Source: Salinibaculum rarum (GTDB lineage Archaea; Halobacteriota; Halobacteria; Halobacteriales; Haloarculaceae). Taken from it: 64,000 nt of DNA. A model generated the notes under the pieces. It was not told the origin of the DNA. It saw only the letters and a list, made by a program, of their open reading frames with translations, and searched no databases. The DNA lies in assembly GCF_030505615.1 (NCBI RefSeq), contig NZ_CP129992.1, positions 1 through 64,000 on the forward strand. The letters run 5' to 3'. Shown piece by piece: positions 10,853 to 19,659 of this stretch. Position 1 is the stretch's first letter, and every line of letters begins with the position of its first letter. Both the position numbers and the translations under genes were made by a program.

Positions 10853-11140
10853 ATGGCGACACTGGCCCAGCAGCTAGAACAGTTCATCAGTCTCGGCATC
10901 TTCATCGTCGGGTTTGCACTGGCGGCGTTGAGCTGGATTGCGTATCGTCGCGAGCGCGACAGGCGACTGCTCACCGTGACGGCTGCCTACGCGCTGTTTA
11001 GCATCTACGGTCTCGTGGTCTTTCTCGAGTATTTCATCATGGGAATACTCAGCTACGAGACCGTCGAATTGCTCGAACACGCGTCGGCAGTCCTGATTCT
11101 CGTCGGCTTGCTGGCGTTCTTTGTCGCCCTTGGCGAGTGA
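10853..11140 (+). CDS. Three-helix membrane protein (DUF7521-like)
   Basis: A 95-aa integral membrane protein with three hydrophobic segments and short charged turns (AYRRERDRR). It is followed at once by a winged-helix regulator, 2 bp between stop and ATG. A very similar arrangement exists in this window at 52952-53616, where the regulator comes first. The recurring pairing suggests the membrane protein works with, or is controlled by, the regulator. The DUF number is from memory; function unknown. Confidence 0.8.
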   Translation: MATLAQQLEQFISLGIFIVGFALAALSWIAYRRERDRRLLTVTAAYALFSIYGLVVFLEYFIMGILSYETVELLEHASAVLILVGLLAFFVALGE

Positions 11141-11142
11141 CG

Positions 11143-11673
11143 ATGAGCGAGGACATCCCCGACAATCTGGAACTGGAGACACGGCGGACAATCTACCAGC
11201 ACATCCTCGATACGCCGGGGATTCATTTCCGGGCGCTGTTCGAGGAACTCGACGTTGCCAAGGGCACACTCCAGTATCACCTCCACTGGCTGGCAGACGA
11301 GTCACTGCTGGACGTTCGCGACGGCGAGGAGTACACCCGGTATTTTCCGGCGGGGTCGTTCGACGAGAGCGACCGTGCGGTCCTGGACGCGCTGCGTCGA
11401 ACCATCGCCCGGCGGATTCTCGCCTACCTCGTCAGCGAGGGGCCGCTGACGACGACGGAACTCGGGGACCGACTCGAAAAGTCACCGTCGACAATCTCCT
11501 GGCACCTCTCGAATCTGGTCGACGCCGGCCTCGTCGAAAAAGAGCGTGACGGGCGAGAGGTCTACTACGAGGTGAGCGACGCCGACCGCGTCCAGTATCT
11601 CTACACGGTGTATCGCGGCTCGTTTACCGACAGGCTCGTCGACCAGCTGTTCGACCTTTTCGAGGCGTACTAA
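11143..11673 (+). CDS. Tandem winged-helix transcriptional regulator
   Basis: A 176-aa protein with two winged-helix domains: residues about 10-70 (FRALFEELDVAKGTLQYHLHWL) and about 85-150 (TTTELGDRLEKSPSTISWHLSNLVDAGLV). Both have the ArsR/MarR-like helix-turn-helix followed by a wing. It is probably a dimeric DNA-binding repressor or sensor; no metal or ligand site is clear. The ATG at 11143 is preferred to the GTG at 11137, which overlaps the upstream stop. It is co-transcribed with the preceding membrane protein. Confidence 0.85.
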   Translation: MSEDIPDNLELETRRTIYQHILDTPGIHFRALFEELDVAKGTLQYHLHWLADESLLDVRDGEEYTRYFPAGSFDESDRAVLDALRRTIARRILAYLVSEGPLTTTELGDRLEKSPSTISWHLSNLVDAGLVEKERDGREVYYEVSDADRVQYLYTVYRGSFTDRLVDQLFDLFEAY

Positions 11674-11728
11674 ACCGGCGTTTCCGTCTCGAATACCTCG
11701 CCCGAGCAGGGAAAATCCACGAGAGAAG

Positions 11729-12280
11729 TCAGGTCCGGTCGCCAGCGGGGTCCGGAAACAGGGCGGGGCGGACGGACACGAGCAACCGCAACAGGAGGAC
11801 GTAGCCGAGAAAGGCGAGTGACGCAGCGCAGAGCGGCGACAGGAGCGACACGACGTCGGTCCCGACAGCAGCAGCGTGGATGGTCGCAAAAGCGAATCCG
11901 GCGTAGGCAAACGCGTGGACCACGGTCGGTCCCCACGGGCTGTCGAATCGGTGTGGCGACAGGAATCCGAGCACCGCAACGACCACCAAGAGTAACGCGC
12001 CGGCTCCGACAGCGACGCCGACGAGGAGATACTCGAGCGAGTAGCTCGGCTGTGGGACCTGCCCGGACGCGACGAGATAGGTGTCGAGAACTCCCAGCAG
12101 TCCGTGCGCGAGCGTCACGAGCATCGCGAGTACCGACACTTCGATGTGGACCCGCCGGGCCGCCCGATGGAGGCTCGCAAACTGCTCGGTGTTGTAGAAG
12201 ATGCCACTCAGGACGGCCAGATACAGCGCCGGGTAGGCCACGAGCGCCGTCGCGCGGTCGAGATACCAGACCAGTTCCAT
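11729..12280 (-). CDS. Membrane cytochrome b-like protein (ferric reductase-like fold)
   Basis: A 183-aa protein with about five or six membrane helices. Two of them each carry a His pair at ferric-reductase spacing: H45/H59 (14 apart) and H122/H135 (13 apart). This predicts two b hemes across the membrane. It lacks a flavin or NADPH domain, so an electron donor would be separate. It is the last gene of the minus-strand unit 13789-11729; its ATG directly abuts the stop of the upstream gene. The heme assignment is inference from spacing. Confidence 0.7.
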   Translation of the reverse strand: MELVWYLDRATALVAYPALYLAVLSGIFYNTEQFASLHRAARRVHIEVSVLAMLVTLAHGLLGVLDTYLVASGQVPQPSYSLEYLLVGVAVGAGALLLVVVAVLGFLSPHRFDSPWGPTVVHAFAYAGFAFATIHAAAVGTDVVSLLSPLCAASLAFLGYVLLLRLLVSVRPALFPDPAGDRT

Positions 12281-12568
12281 CTACGACGCCCCCGTCGTCG
12301 CGACGACATCCGGACAGCCGTCGCTGTCCTGATACCCGTTGTCGGTTTCGGGCCGCGTCGGACAGGCGTCGGCGCCATCGGAGATGCCGTCCCCGTCGTA
12401 GTCGGTTGCTGCCTGTCGCTCAGTGACCTGGTCGTCGACGAGAGCCTGTCGTTGCTGGTCGGTGGCCTGCCGTTCGCGGACGTCAGCGAGAGCGAGCACT
12501 GACGGCACCGTCGCCGCGATGACGAGGAAGGCGACCACCGTCACCACCGCGTCACGCTGTCGCGACAT
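12281..12568 (-). CDS. Anchored small protein with thrombospondin type 3-like calcium repeat
   Basis: A 95-aa protein from ATG 12568 with an N-terminal membrane anchor (VVTVVAFLVIAATVP), a helical Gln/Arg/Asp region and a C-terminal thrombospondin type 3-like segment. That segment is Asp-rich (DGDGISDGADACP, DSDGCPD) with two Cys in the repeat context, and such segments bind calcium outside the cell. It overlaps the 3' end of apbE by 17 bp and ends exactly where the cytochrome gene begins, so translation is probably coupled. Role unknown. Confidence 0.7.
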   Translation of the reverse strand: MSRQRDAVVTVVAFLVIAATVPSVLALADVRERQATDQQRQALVDDQVTERQAATDYDGDGISDGADACPTRPETDNGYQDSDGCPDVVATTGAS

Positions 12569-13427
12569 GGCCCTCGAAGCCGGCGGTTCGTCTGAAGACG
12601 CCATCCGTGACGAGCAGTGCTTCGATGCCGTCCCACCCGTCGGCGAGGGCGAGTGCCTCCGTGTGGGGAAGTGCCGAGAGGGTCGTCGCGAGCGCGTCCG
12701 CAGTCGTGCAGTCGCGTGCTGCGAGGACCGTCACGAGGTCGTGTTCGCCGCCGACGGCAGCGTCGCGTGGGTCGTAGATGTGGTCGTGGCCCGAGCGCTC
12801 CCGGCGATAGCCGCCCGACGTCGCCACCGCCCAGTCCGTCTCGAGATGGGTCAGGTGCGAGCCAGTGTCCCACGGACTCTCGACGCCGACGACACCGGGC
12901 GGTGGCGTCATGTCGCCGCCGCCGCTGACGAAGGCAGTCCGGCCGAAGCCGTCCGCAACCGCGTGTACCTCGTCGACGATGTATCCCTTGGCGAGGCCGT
13001 TGAGGTCGAGTGGAGCGGTCGTCTCGACCGTGGTTCCCTCGATAGAGACGCTGGCGTAGCCGGACTCTGTCGGCTCCGGCGGAGTGTCGGCATCGCCGCG
13101 TAGATACTCTTTGAGCGAGTGTTCGAGTTGCCCGCGTCGAACGTCAAAGGCACCACCGGTCCGGTCGTGGATTTCGAGCGCTCGCTCGAGGAGGCGAGCG
13201 ACGTGTTCGTTGTCGACGCTCCCCTGCTTGTTGAGACGGGAGACGGCACTGCCGTCCCGGAACGCATCGAGCTGTGCTTCCAGGTCCCGGGCCGTTCGCT
13301 CGGCGCGTTCGAGCGCCCGGTCTGCACCCGGCCCGTTGACCTCGATAGTGAAGGAGGTATCACAGCAGTCGAAGTCCGTCGTGGCGGTTCCGAGGCGAGC
13401 AACGACGGCTGCCAGCCGACCGGCCAT
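12552..13427 (-). CDS. apbE: FAD:protein FMN transferase (ApbE)
   Basis: ApbE attaches FMN covalently to Ser/Thr of target flavoproteins, using FAD and Mg2+. Family landmarks in the 291 residues: FDVRRG, DLNGLAKGYIVD (Mg/FAD site), FVSGGGDM, ATSGGYRRER and HIYDPRDA, and the Thr/Ala-rich C-terminal end (CTTADALATTLSAL). No obvious signal peptide, so it may act in the cytoplasm. No neighbour shows an FMN-binding domain with a clear target Thr motif, so its substrate is not evident. Middle gene of the 13789-11729 unit. Confidence 0.92.
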   Translation of the reverse strand: MAGRLAAVVARLGTATTDFDCCDTSFTIEVNGPGADRALERAERTARDLEAQLDAFRDGSAVSRLNKQGSVDNEHVARLLERALEIHDRTGGAFDVRRGQLEHSLKEYLRGDADTPPEPTESGYASVSIEGTTVETTAPLDLNGLAKGYIVDEVHAVADGFGRTAFVSGGGDMTPPPGVVGVESPWDTGSHLTHLETDWAVATSGGYRRERSGHDHIYDPRDAAVGGEHDLVTVLAARDCTTADALATTLSALPHTEALALADGWDGIEALLVTDGVFRRTAGFEGHVATA

Positions 13428-13429
13428 CG

Positions 13430-13789
13430 TCAGTTTCCTCCGGTCGGGGCCACGTCACTACTGCTCGGAACGGAAGAGCCGATGCGGTCGTACGCTTCGT
13501 ACTCCTCGTCTTCGTACTCCTCGTCTTCGTCCTCGTCATCCTCGTCGTCCTCCTCGTACTCGTCGTGTTCTTCGTACTCGTCCTCCTCACCGCCATCGGC
13601 GACAGACGGGCTGAAATCGTCGTTCGGTGTCGGTGCATCGGCGCCGAGGTCAGCGGTGGTGCCACCGCCAGTCTGCTGGTCGATGCCGAACACGCCGGGA
13701 GCGAGCAGGCCAGCCGCGACGGCGGCTGTCAGTATCGCACCGACGAGCGTCAACTGAGTGAGTCGACTGCGTGGAATCGGGAGTCGCAT
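13430..13789 (-). CDS. Membrane-anchored protein with Glu/Asp/Tyr-rich tail
   Basis: A 119-aa protein: a basic start (MRLPIPRSRLTQ), one hydrophobic helix (residues 13-35), a Gly/Thr linker, then about 35 residues almost wholly Glu, Asp and Tyr. The tail is encoded by near-repetitive GAG/GAC/GAA triplets at about 13490-13570. It is first in the ApbE unit and ends 2 bp before apbE. The acidic tail could bind cations outside the cell; no family is recognised. Confidence 0.7.
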   Translation of the reverse strand: MRLPIPRSRLTQLTLVGAILTAAVAAGLLAPGVFGIDQQTGGGTTADLGADAPTPNDDFSPSVADGGEEDEYEEHDEYEEDDEDDEDEDEEYEDEEYEAYDRIGSSVPSSSDVAPTGGN

Positions 13790-13912
13790 CTCGACTGGCA
13801 GTCACCAGCGGAGTCTAAAGGCCGTTCGCGTCCACCAATCGAATCGTCGTCCAGTCCTCGAATGGTCCAGCGAACGGTACATACTTGCGGGTTTGTGCCC
13901 TAGCTCGTCCCA

Positions 13913-14737
13913 ATGGACTGGCGGTGTGAATGGTGTGGGAAACCCCACGAAGAGAACGACCCACCGTGTGACAACTGTGGGCACGGAGCGTTCGAGAAAG
14001 CAGTGGTTCGACGGACCGACCTCGCCGACGACGGCGCTCTGGAATCGACGACAGTCTGGGTCTGCACGGAGTGTGGCCGGACCCACACGAAACACTCGCC
14101 GCCGTGTAGTCGGTGCGGAAACCACAAACTCGTCAGGGAGGAACAGCGCGTCGACGACGACGAACTCTCGGTGCCGAGCTACCTCGATTTGCTGACGCCA
14201 CGATACGTCCTCGGCCTCGTCGTCGTGCTCGTACTCGCGGGCGTGTTCCTCGGCGGCCTCACCGGCGTCCTAGACGTGCCTGGATTTGGCAACGAAGTAC
14301 CCGAGGTCGAGAACGTCCCGGGTGACCCAGACACGGCAGGGAGCATGAACCTCACGAACGTGGAGACGGCGTATCTCGACAGCGTCAACGACGCGCGGGC
14401 AAACGCCAGCGACGGCCGCATCTCCCGTAACGACCGGCTCGACGAGGTGGCCGAATACACGAACCGGCGGCTGGTCAAAAGCGAGTACGGCGACGGGTCA
14501 CTCCCGTCACGGGACCACATCGCCGAACTCGTCGGCGACAGTTGCCAGAGCGGATTCACCCTCGAATCGTACACGGTCCGGGGCGGCAACTACACGTCGG
14601 GAGACGCGCTCGGGTCGGCCTTCGCCTCGAAACAGTTTGCCGACAGTAAAATCAGCGCTGCGTCGACCACGACCGTCGGCATGGACGTCCATACGGCGCC
14701 CGACGGGACGGTCTTTCTGACACAGATTGTCTGTTAG
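13913..14737 (+). CDS. Zinc-ribbon membrane protein with exported CAP-like domain
   Basis: A 274-aa protein. Two N-terminal zinc ribbons (CEWC...CDNC and CTEC...CSRC, residues 5-70) are followed by one membrane helix (about 98-120) and an outside domain of ~130 residues. That domain has a CAP/SCP-like start ([26 protein letters not shown]). It would face outward with the ribbons inside, linking a cytoplasmic and an external part. It is the second CAP-like protein in this window. It overlaps rpoL by 4 bp in convergent orientation. Confidence 0.75.
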   Translation: MDWRCEWCGKPHEENDPPCDNCGHGAFEKAVVRRTDLADDGALESTTVWVCTECGRTHTKHSPPCSRCGNHKLVREEQRVDDDELSVPSYLDLLTPRYVLGLVVVLVLAGVFLGGLTGVLDVPGFGNEVPEVENVPGDPDTAGSMNLTNVETAYLDSVNDARANASDGRISRNDRLDEVAEYTNRRLVKSEYGDGSLPSRDHIAELVGDSCQSGFTLESYTVRGGNYTSGDALGSAFASKQFADSKISAASTTTVGMDVHTAPDGTVFLTQIVC

Positions 14738-15018
14738 ACCGCGGCCTCGAACGCGTCGCGGAAGCCGTTTGATTTGTCGATGACGCGGTCTGCGCCGTCT
14801 TCGAGTGCGTCGAGTGCGTCCACGTCGGACTCGGTTTTGACCGTCAGAATCGGCTCGGTCTGTCCACCCGACTGCTCAGGGTTGACGTCGTACGTTGCGG
14901 CGTTGACACCATCGGTCTCCAGTAGCGCCCCTTTCAGGACGTTCATGAAGGTGTGGTCCTCGCCGGCGATTTCGATAGACAGCATCGTGTCCTCTTTCTC
15001 GATGACCCGCAGTTCCAT
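14734..15018 (-). CDS. rpoL: DNA-directed RNA polymerase subunit L
   Basis: Archaeal RpoL (Rpb11/AC19 equivalent) dimerises with RpoD to form the assembly platform of RNA polymerase. At 94 aa the length is standard. The central motif [16 protein letters not shown] is the alpha-like dimerisation signature, and the N-terminus MELRVIEKE is typical. It lies convergent with the zinc-ribbon/CAP gene with a 4-bp overlap. Confidence 0.96.
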   Translation of the reverse strand: MELRVIEKEDTMLSIEIAGEDHTFMNVLKGALLETDGVNAATYDVNPEQSGGQTEPILTVKTESDVDALDALEDGADRVIDKSNGFRDAFEAAV

Positions 15019-15067
15019 ACCCTACCGTTCGGCCGTTCGCGCACCTGAACCTTACGGTCGGGCCACG

Positions 15068-15382
15068 TCAGACGAGCGCATAGCCCATCAGGAAAACGAA
15101 GTACAACAGGACGAGTAGTCCCAGCGCCTTCAGTCGGAACTGCCGTATCTCGGCCTGCTCGTCCTGGTAGGCCGCTTCGAAGGCCGCGCGCTGGTCGTCA
15201 GTGAGCGCGTCGGAGTGGGCATGGCCCCGGTGCAGTGCGCGCAACTCCTCGTCAGCGAAGGGGGCCCCACAGTACTCACAGACGACGGCATCGGGCGCGT
15301 CGGCGTATTCGAGGTCATCGGCGGAGTCGCCTCCATCGGTGGCGGTCACGGTGGCGGCACCTCCGGTTGGGCGATAATCCAC
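15068..15382 (-). CDS. C2H2 zinc-finger protein with C-terminal membrane helix
   Basis: A 104-aa protein. An acidic N-terminus is followed by a single C2H2-type finger (CEYCGAPFADEELRALHRGHAH, residues ~35-55), a charged helix, and one C-terminal membrane helix (LLVLLYFVFLMGYAL). Its start overlaps the upstream multi-helix gene by 37 bp. In haloarchaea, genes of this kind sit beside cytochrome oxidase genes, as here. Exact role unknown. Confidence 0.75.
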   Translation of the reverse strand: MDYRPTGGAATVTATDGGDSADDLEYADAPDAVVCEYCGAPFADEELRALHRGHAHSDALTDDQRAAFEAAYQDEQAEIRQFRLKALGLLVLLYFVFLMGYALV

Positions 15383-16722
15383 AGGCTCGTCATCGTATAG
15401 CAGACCATCACCAGAATGAACGGATACTGGCTACGGATAGCCTGTAGGCGACCGGGGAAGATGGCGTAGGCCGTGCCGTGGGCGACCCAGATGGCGAGCA
15501 AGTGCCCGAGCAGGATGGTGACCATGCCGACCGTCTCGAACCAGCCCGGCAGGACGAGCAGCGTCACCTCCGCCGGCGGCGACAGCGGCGCTGTGGCCAC
15601 GGCCGCCAGCGCGGGGAGCAAAGAGAGGAAATAGCCCAGATAGTGAGCGAGGTGATAGCCGGCGGCGATAGCGAGCAGCGACGGCGCAAATCGCCGAGCG
15701 AGCGTCGCCGCTGTCAGGTAGGTGTCGGCCGTCCGCCTGCTCGCGCGGGCGGCCCCGTAGAAGGCAGCGAGAAAGAGCCCAAAGCCGGCCACCAAGGCGA
15801 GCGGGTAGAGTGCGACCAGCGGAACCGTCGGCGTCGCCACGTCGACGATGGTGGTCCAGGCCGGCGTCGCGACAAAGCCGTCGAAGGTCGTCACCCACAG
15901 CAGGGCGACGACGAACGCCACCTCGCTGCGGGTCGTCAACGAGAGGTCACGAAGCGCCTCGCCGGGGACGCGAGCGGCCAGTCCGTCGCCGTCGTGCTGG
16001 AGCGTTGCGACGTGGCCGTAGTGGTCGAAGACACGCGAGACGGGGTCGGCGCGAGCGAACCACGTCTCGGGACCGAAGACGACGGCACCGGCGAGGGTGA
16101 CAAGCGAGTATGTCACGATGACGCCGACCAGAACGGCCGGCACGTCGGCGATTGGACTCGCCACCTCGACCCAGACGAGCGCGAGCAGCGCGCCCGTCGC
16201 CGGCCAGACACCGAGTCCGTCAGGGTACGAGCGGTCCAACGTCGGGAGAAGCGCGGCGACGGTCCGCCAGGGGTTCAGCGCGGGCCAGGCGTTACCCAGA
16301 AGATAGGTCGTCATCGTGAACCCGGCCCACCAGCCGACCCAGACGAACAACAGTCCGAAGTTGGCAAGGGGCTGCTGTGGACCGACGAGGCCGACAGCAA
16401 TCGTCACAGCGAGGAGGACGACACCGAGGATACGAACCAGCCCGGCGACCACTCGAAGCATCGGCCCGGAGGAAAGCAGGGGACGCGTCCAGGACTCGAT
16501 GTCGCGGACGAGTCGGCGGTCGGTGACGAAACTGGCGAGCAAGAAGGACGCGCCGACGGCCGCGCCGCCGGTCAGCAACACGAGCCACGTCGGGACGGTC
16601 ACAGTCTGTCTCCCGGCAGACCCGAGGCTGCCGCCGTGGGCGAGTGCAGGCCCCGAGAACGCGAACAGGCCGCCGACAGCGACGAGGAGAGACCACGCGA
16701 GTCGGCGACAGCGCGCTGTCAT
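15346..16722 (-). CDS. Polytopic membrane protein beside cytochrome oxidase genes
   Basis: A 458-aa protein with a signal-like N-terminus and about ten membrane helices; the first mature residues (ALAHGGSLG) follow a probable cleaved signal. It is divergent from the coxC-like gene and upstream of the zinc-finger membrane protein. Several in-helix His (YHLAHYLGYFLS) could bind heme or copper, but this is speculative. I do not recognise a named family; an oxidase-assembly role is suggested only by position. Confidence 0.8.
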   Translation of the reverse strand: MTARCRRLAWSLLVAVGGLFAFSGPALAHGGSLGSAGRQTVTVPTWLVLLTGGAAVGASFLLASFVTDRRLVRDIESWTRPLLSSGPMLRVVAGLVRILGVVLLAVTIAVGLVGPQQPLANFGLLFVWVGWWAGFTMTTYLLGNAWPALNPWRTVAALLPTLDRSYPDGLGVWPATGALLALVWVEVASPIADVPAVLVGVIVTYSLVTLAGAVVFGPETWFARADPVSRVFDHYGHVATLQHDGDGLAARVPGEALRDLSLTTRSEVAFVVALLWVTTFDGFVATPAWTTIVDVATPTVPLVALYPLALVAGFGLFLAAFYGAARASRRTADTYLTAATLARRFAPSLLAIAAGYHLAHYLGYFLSLLPALAAVATAPLSPPAEVTLLVLPGWFETVGMVTILLGHLLAIWVAHGTAYAIFPGRLQAIRSQYPFILVMVCYTMTSLWIIAQPEVPPP

Positions 16723-16843
16723 CGATGGCAGTTAGGTCGGTACCGCCGAGTATGTTCCGAAGCGACGACGGGGCCAACCACGTCGGGGGAACGGGCGGGC
16801 ACAGTTGGGAGGGTTTTTGGTAGTCGGCCAGTAACACGGTGAT

Positions 16844-17707
16844 ATGAGTCTCGCAAAGGAAGATTCGTCAGACGACCACGGGGGACACCACCTGCCCGCC
16901 GTCGAGGACTGGCCTCGTGGCTTCGGTGAGGCCAGTTGGTGGCCCTTCGTCGCCGCGCTCGGTGCCAGCGGAATCTACGTCGGCATCGCGCTCTTTATCA
17001 TGGGCAACGGACAGAACGACATCGTCAGCCCCGTCGCTGGCCCCGTCGCAATCGTCGTCAGCACGGGCGCGTTCCTGCTTGGCCTGTACGGCTGGCTGTA
17101 TCACGCCTTCATCGTCAACTTCTGGGAGCACGGAACGGAAGGGTACGGCTCGGGCACACTGAAACTCGCGATGCTGTGTTTCCTGGGTAGCGAAATCGCA
17201 ACCTTCGGTGCTGGCTTCGTATACTTCTTTTTCATCCGGACCGGTGCCTGGGACCCGGTGAACATGCCCCACCTGCTGTCGAGTCTCATCCTCATCAACA
17301 CCTCGATACTCATCCTGAGCAGTATCACGCTGCACTTTGCCCACACGTCGTTGCTGAAGGACAACCACAAACGGTTCGTGCGCCTGCTCGGCGTCACGCT
17401 CCTGCTGGGAATTATCTTCCTCGGCGGACAGGCCCTGGAGTACTACGAGTTCCTCGTCCACGAGGGCTTTAGTCTCGAAACCGGCGCTTTCGGCTCGGCG
17501 TTCTACGGACTGACCGGCCTGCACGGCCTGCACGTCTCGCTGGGCGCGATTCTGATTGCAGTTATCTTCTTCCGCGGCCTCTACGGCCACTACTCCTCGG
17601 ACAAGCACACCTCTGTCAGCACCGTCTCGATGTACTGGCACTTCGTCGACGTCGTCTGGGTGTTCCTCGTCGTCATCCTCTACGTCGGTGCCGAAATCGG
17701 CGTCTGA
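16844..17707 (+). CDS. coxC: Cytochrome c oxidase subunit III family protein
   Basis: Subunit III of a heme-copper terminal oxidase: 287 aa, seven helices, with the family's conserved Glu/His stretches (FLGSEIATFGAGFVYFF, FYGLTGLHGLHVSLG and YWHFVDVVWVFLV). It stabilises the catalytic core and is a hydrophobic integral protein. The N-terminal ~25 residues are acidic and His-rich, a haloarchaeal trait. Subunits I and II are not adjacent in this window, so the oxidase genes are dispersed or further away. Confidence 0.95.
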   Translation: MSLAKEDSSDDHGGHHLPAVEDWPRGFGEASWWPFVAALGASGIYVGIALFIMGNGQNDIVSPVAGPVAIVVSTGAFLLGLYGWLYHAFIVNFWEHGTEGYGSGTLKLAMLCFLGSEIATFGAGFVYFFFIRTGAWDPVNMPHLLSSLILINTSILILSSITLHFAHTSLLKDNHKRFVRLLGVTLLLGIIFLGGQALEYYEFLVHEGFSLETGAFGSAFYGLTGLHGLHVSLGAILIAVIFFRGLYGHYSSDKHTSVSTVSMYWHFVDVVWVFLVVILYVGAEIGV

Positions 17708-17738
17708 ACGCTCGCAGCCACGGTTTTCTCGGCTACGT

Positions 17739-17984
17739 ATGGAACAGCTCGATATCTCCGATGGGTTCGACATGCACGACTACCGGCACGGACTGAAGTT
17801 GCTCCGGGACGACCGCGAGACCAAACAGCTCGCCAACCCCGACGAGAAATTCGCCTGCCCGGCCTGTGGTGAGCCATTCGAGCGATTGTTCGTCTCGGAA
17901 AAGCGGACCAACTCGTTTGGCGACCCGGGGACGGCCTTCTGTCTGGCCCGTACCGACGAGAAGTTCCTCCTCCTGACACACTGA
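17739..17984 (+). CDS. Small CxxC protein (DUF7385-like)
   Basis: An 81-aa acidic protein with one CPACGEPFERL zinc-ribbon half (residues ~42-51) and conserved-looking segments FDMHDYRHGLKLLRD and RTDEKFLLLTH. It starts 31 bp after the coxC stop and may be co-transcribed. Relatives have been labelled flagella cluster proteins, from memory; nothing here supports that role. It ends 2 bp before the convergent photolyase gene. Confidence 0.75.
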   Translation: MEQLDISDGFDMHDYRHGLKLLRDDRETKQLANPDEKFACPACGEPFERLFVSEKRTNSFGDPGTAFCLARTDEKFLLLTH

Positions 17985-17985
17985 G

Positions 17986-19524
17986 CTACAGGTCGCCCTG
18001 TCGTGCCCGCTCGCGAAGGTCTCCAGCCTGCTCGCGAATCGCTGTCAGTTCCCCTTCGCTCTTGTTATCGAGGTGGCTGTAGACCAGTCCCATCCGGTGG
18101 TTCGACCGCAAGCGCTCCTCGTTGCGGTCCAGAAAGTCCCAGTAGAGGGTGTTGAACGGACAGGCCCCCTCGCCAGTGGTCTTCGTCTTGTAGTACGGAC
18201 AGTCGCCACAGTAATCGCTCATCTTGTCGACGTAGTTGGCCGACGCGGCGTAGGGTTTCGTCGCGAAGAGGTCCCCGGCGTACAGCCCCATCTCGACGAC
18301 GTTCGGCGTCGTCACCCAGTGGAAGGCGTCGACGTAGCCGGCGTGGAACCACCGGTTGAGCTGGGCGGGTTCGACGCCGTAGAGGAGGGCGAAATTCGAG
18401 AGGAGCATCAGCCGCTCGATGTGGTGTGAGTAACCCCGCGTGCGGACGCCGTCAACGACATCGGAAAGGCAGGCCATCTCCGTCTCGCCGGTCCAGTAAA
18501 ATTCGGGGAGGTCCTCGGTCGCTTCGAGGGCGTTGGCAGTCGCAAGTTCTGGCATCTCGCGGCGGTAGACGTGCCGGAGAAACTCCCGCCACCCCAGTAC
18601 CTGCCGAACGAACCCTTCGACGCAGTTCAGCGGGGCGTGTCCGTCGTGGTAGGCCTCGATAGCGCGCTCGATGACCTCCCTCGGGTGGAGAATCCCGAGG
18701 TTCAGCGACGTCGAGAGGAGGCTGTGGGACAGCGCCCACTCCGAGTCGAGCATCGCGTCCTGATAGTCGCCGAAGGTCGGGAGGCGATTCGAGACGAAAT
18801 CATCGAGCGCTCGCACGGCCTGCCGGCGGGTGACCGGCCAGCGAAACTCTTCCGGGTCAGCCCACGAGCCACCGTAGGGGGGACTGTCGTATCCGCCGTC
18901 GAACCGCTCTGTGACCCACCGCTCGACGTCGCGTGTCGTCTCGTCGGGTTCGAACGACGGGACCGGCGGTGCCTCCCAGTCGTCGGGCGGCGTCTCCCGG
19001 TTCTGGTCGTCGTAGTTCCACTCGCCACCGACGGGTTCGCCGTCGGCCATCAGGTAGCCCGTCTTGCGGCGCATGAACCGATAGAAGTCTTCGTGGCGGT
19101 ATCCCTCGCGGTCGCTCGCCCACTCGTCGAACGTCTCGGCGTCGCACATGAAGAGGTCGTTGTCGACGAACTCGATGTCGAGGCCCGCCCCGGTTGCGGC
19201 CTCGCGAAGGCCGTCGGCGCTCCCGTGTGTCGACGGGCGGAGACAGTGAAGTGTCGCGTCCGGATGGTCGGCGGCGTACTGTTCGAACCCATCCCGGAAC
19301 GTCTCACTCTGGACGTAGTGGACGGTCCGGCCCTGCTCACGGAGGCGGTCCCGGAAGTGTCGCATCGCGCTGAACACGAGCGTCAGTTTGTGAGGGTGGT
19401 AGGGGAGTCGCTCGGCGAAGGCCGTCGACTCGACGAGCAACACCGGGTCGTCTGGACGGGTGGCGAGTGGGCCGTGGCGGGGCGACAACTGGTCGCCGAG
19501 AACGAGGACAGTCAGTGCAATCAC
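17986..19524 (-). CDS. FeS-type cryptochrome/photolyase family protein
   Basis: Flavoprotein of the PhrB/FeS-BCP photolyase branch, probably repairing (6-4) photoproducts with light. It is 512 aa from GTG 19524 (MIALTVLVLGDQLS). The N-terminal domain has the family's DQLS start. The C-terminal FAD domain includes the long segment with WVTTPNVVEMGLYAGDLFATKPY. Cys residues for a 4Fe-4S cluster are visible (NCVEGF and CGDCPYY...CPFN). The upstream in-frame stretch to 19632 is not family-like and reaches toward the attL site, so I left it out. Confidence 0.88.
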   Translation of the reverse strand: MIALTVLVLGDQLSPRHGPLATRPDDPVLLVESTAFAERLPYHPHKLTLVFSAMRHFRDRLREQGRTVHYVQSETFRDGFEQYAADHPDATLHCLRPSTHGSADGLREAATGAGLDIEFVDNDLFMCDAETFDEWASDREGYRHEDFYRFMRRKTGYLMADGEPVGGEWNYDDQNRETPPDDWEAPPVPSFEPDETTRDVERWVTERFDGGYDSPPYGGSWADPEEFRWPVTRRQAVRALDDFVSNRLPTFGDYQDAMLDSEWALSHSLLSTSLNLGILHPREVIERAIEAYHDGHAPLNCVEGFVRQVLGWREFLRHVYRREMPELATANALEATEDLPEFYWTGETEMACLSDVVDGVRTRGYSHHIERLMLLSNFALLYGVEPAQLNRWFHAGYVDAFHWVTTPNVVEMGLYAGDLFATKPYAASANYVDKMSDYCGDCPYYKTKTTGEGACPFNTLYWDFLDRNEERLRSNHRMGLVYSHLDNKSEGELTAIREQAGDLRERARQGDL

Positions 19525-19659
19525 CTGTGGGACTGTTGTGCCGGACCGGGTATAGCCGCTGTGCCAAAGTGGTTGGTCTCTGGGTGTCGACTGAACAGGA
19601 ACACCTGCGATTTGGGGTCCACGCTGGAGCAATCGCTACCGGCGTTCGTTCACAGCAGA

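Noticed and set aside
15478..16842. 454-codon plus-strand frame opposite the oxidase-linked membrane gene
   Set aside because: Composition rich in Arg, Gly and charged repeats without hydrophobic structure; the minus-strand frame has clear membrane helices.
19525..19659. N-terminal extension of the photolyase to 19632
   Set aside because: Sequence not family-like and the GTG at 19524 gives the normal start; the extra part lies close to the integration junction.
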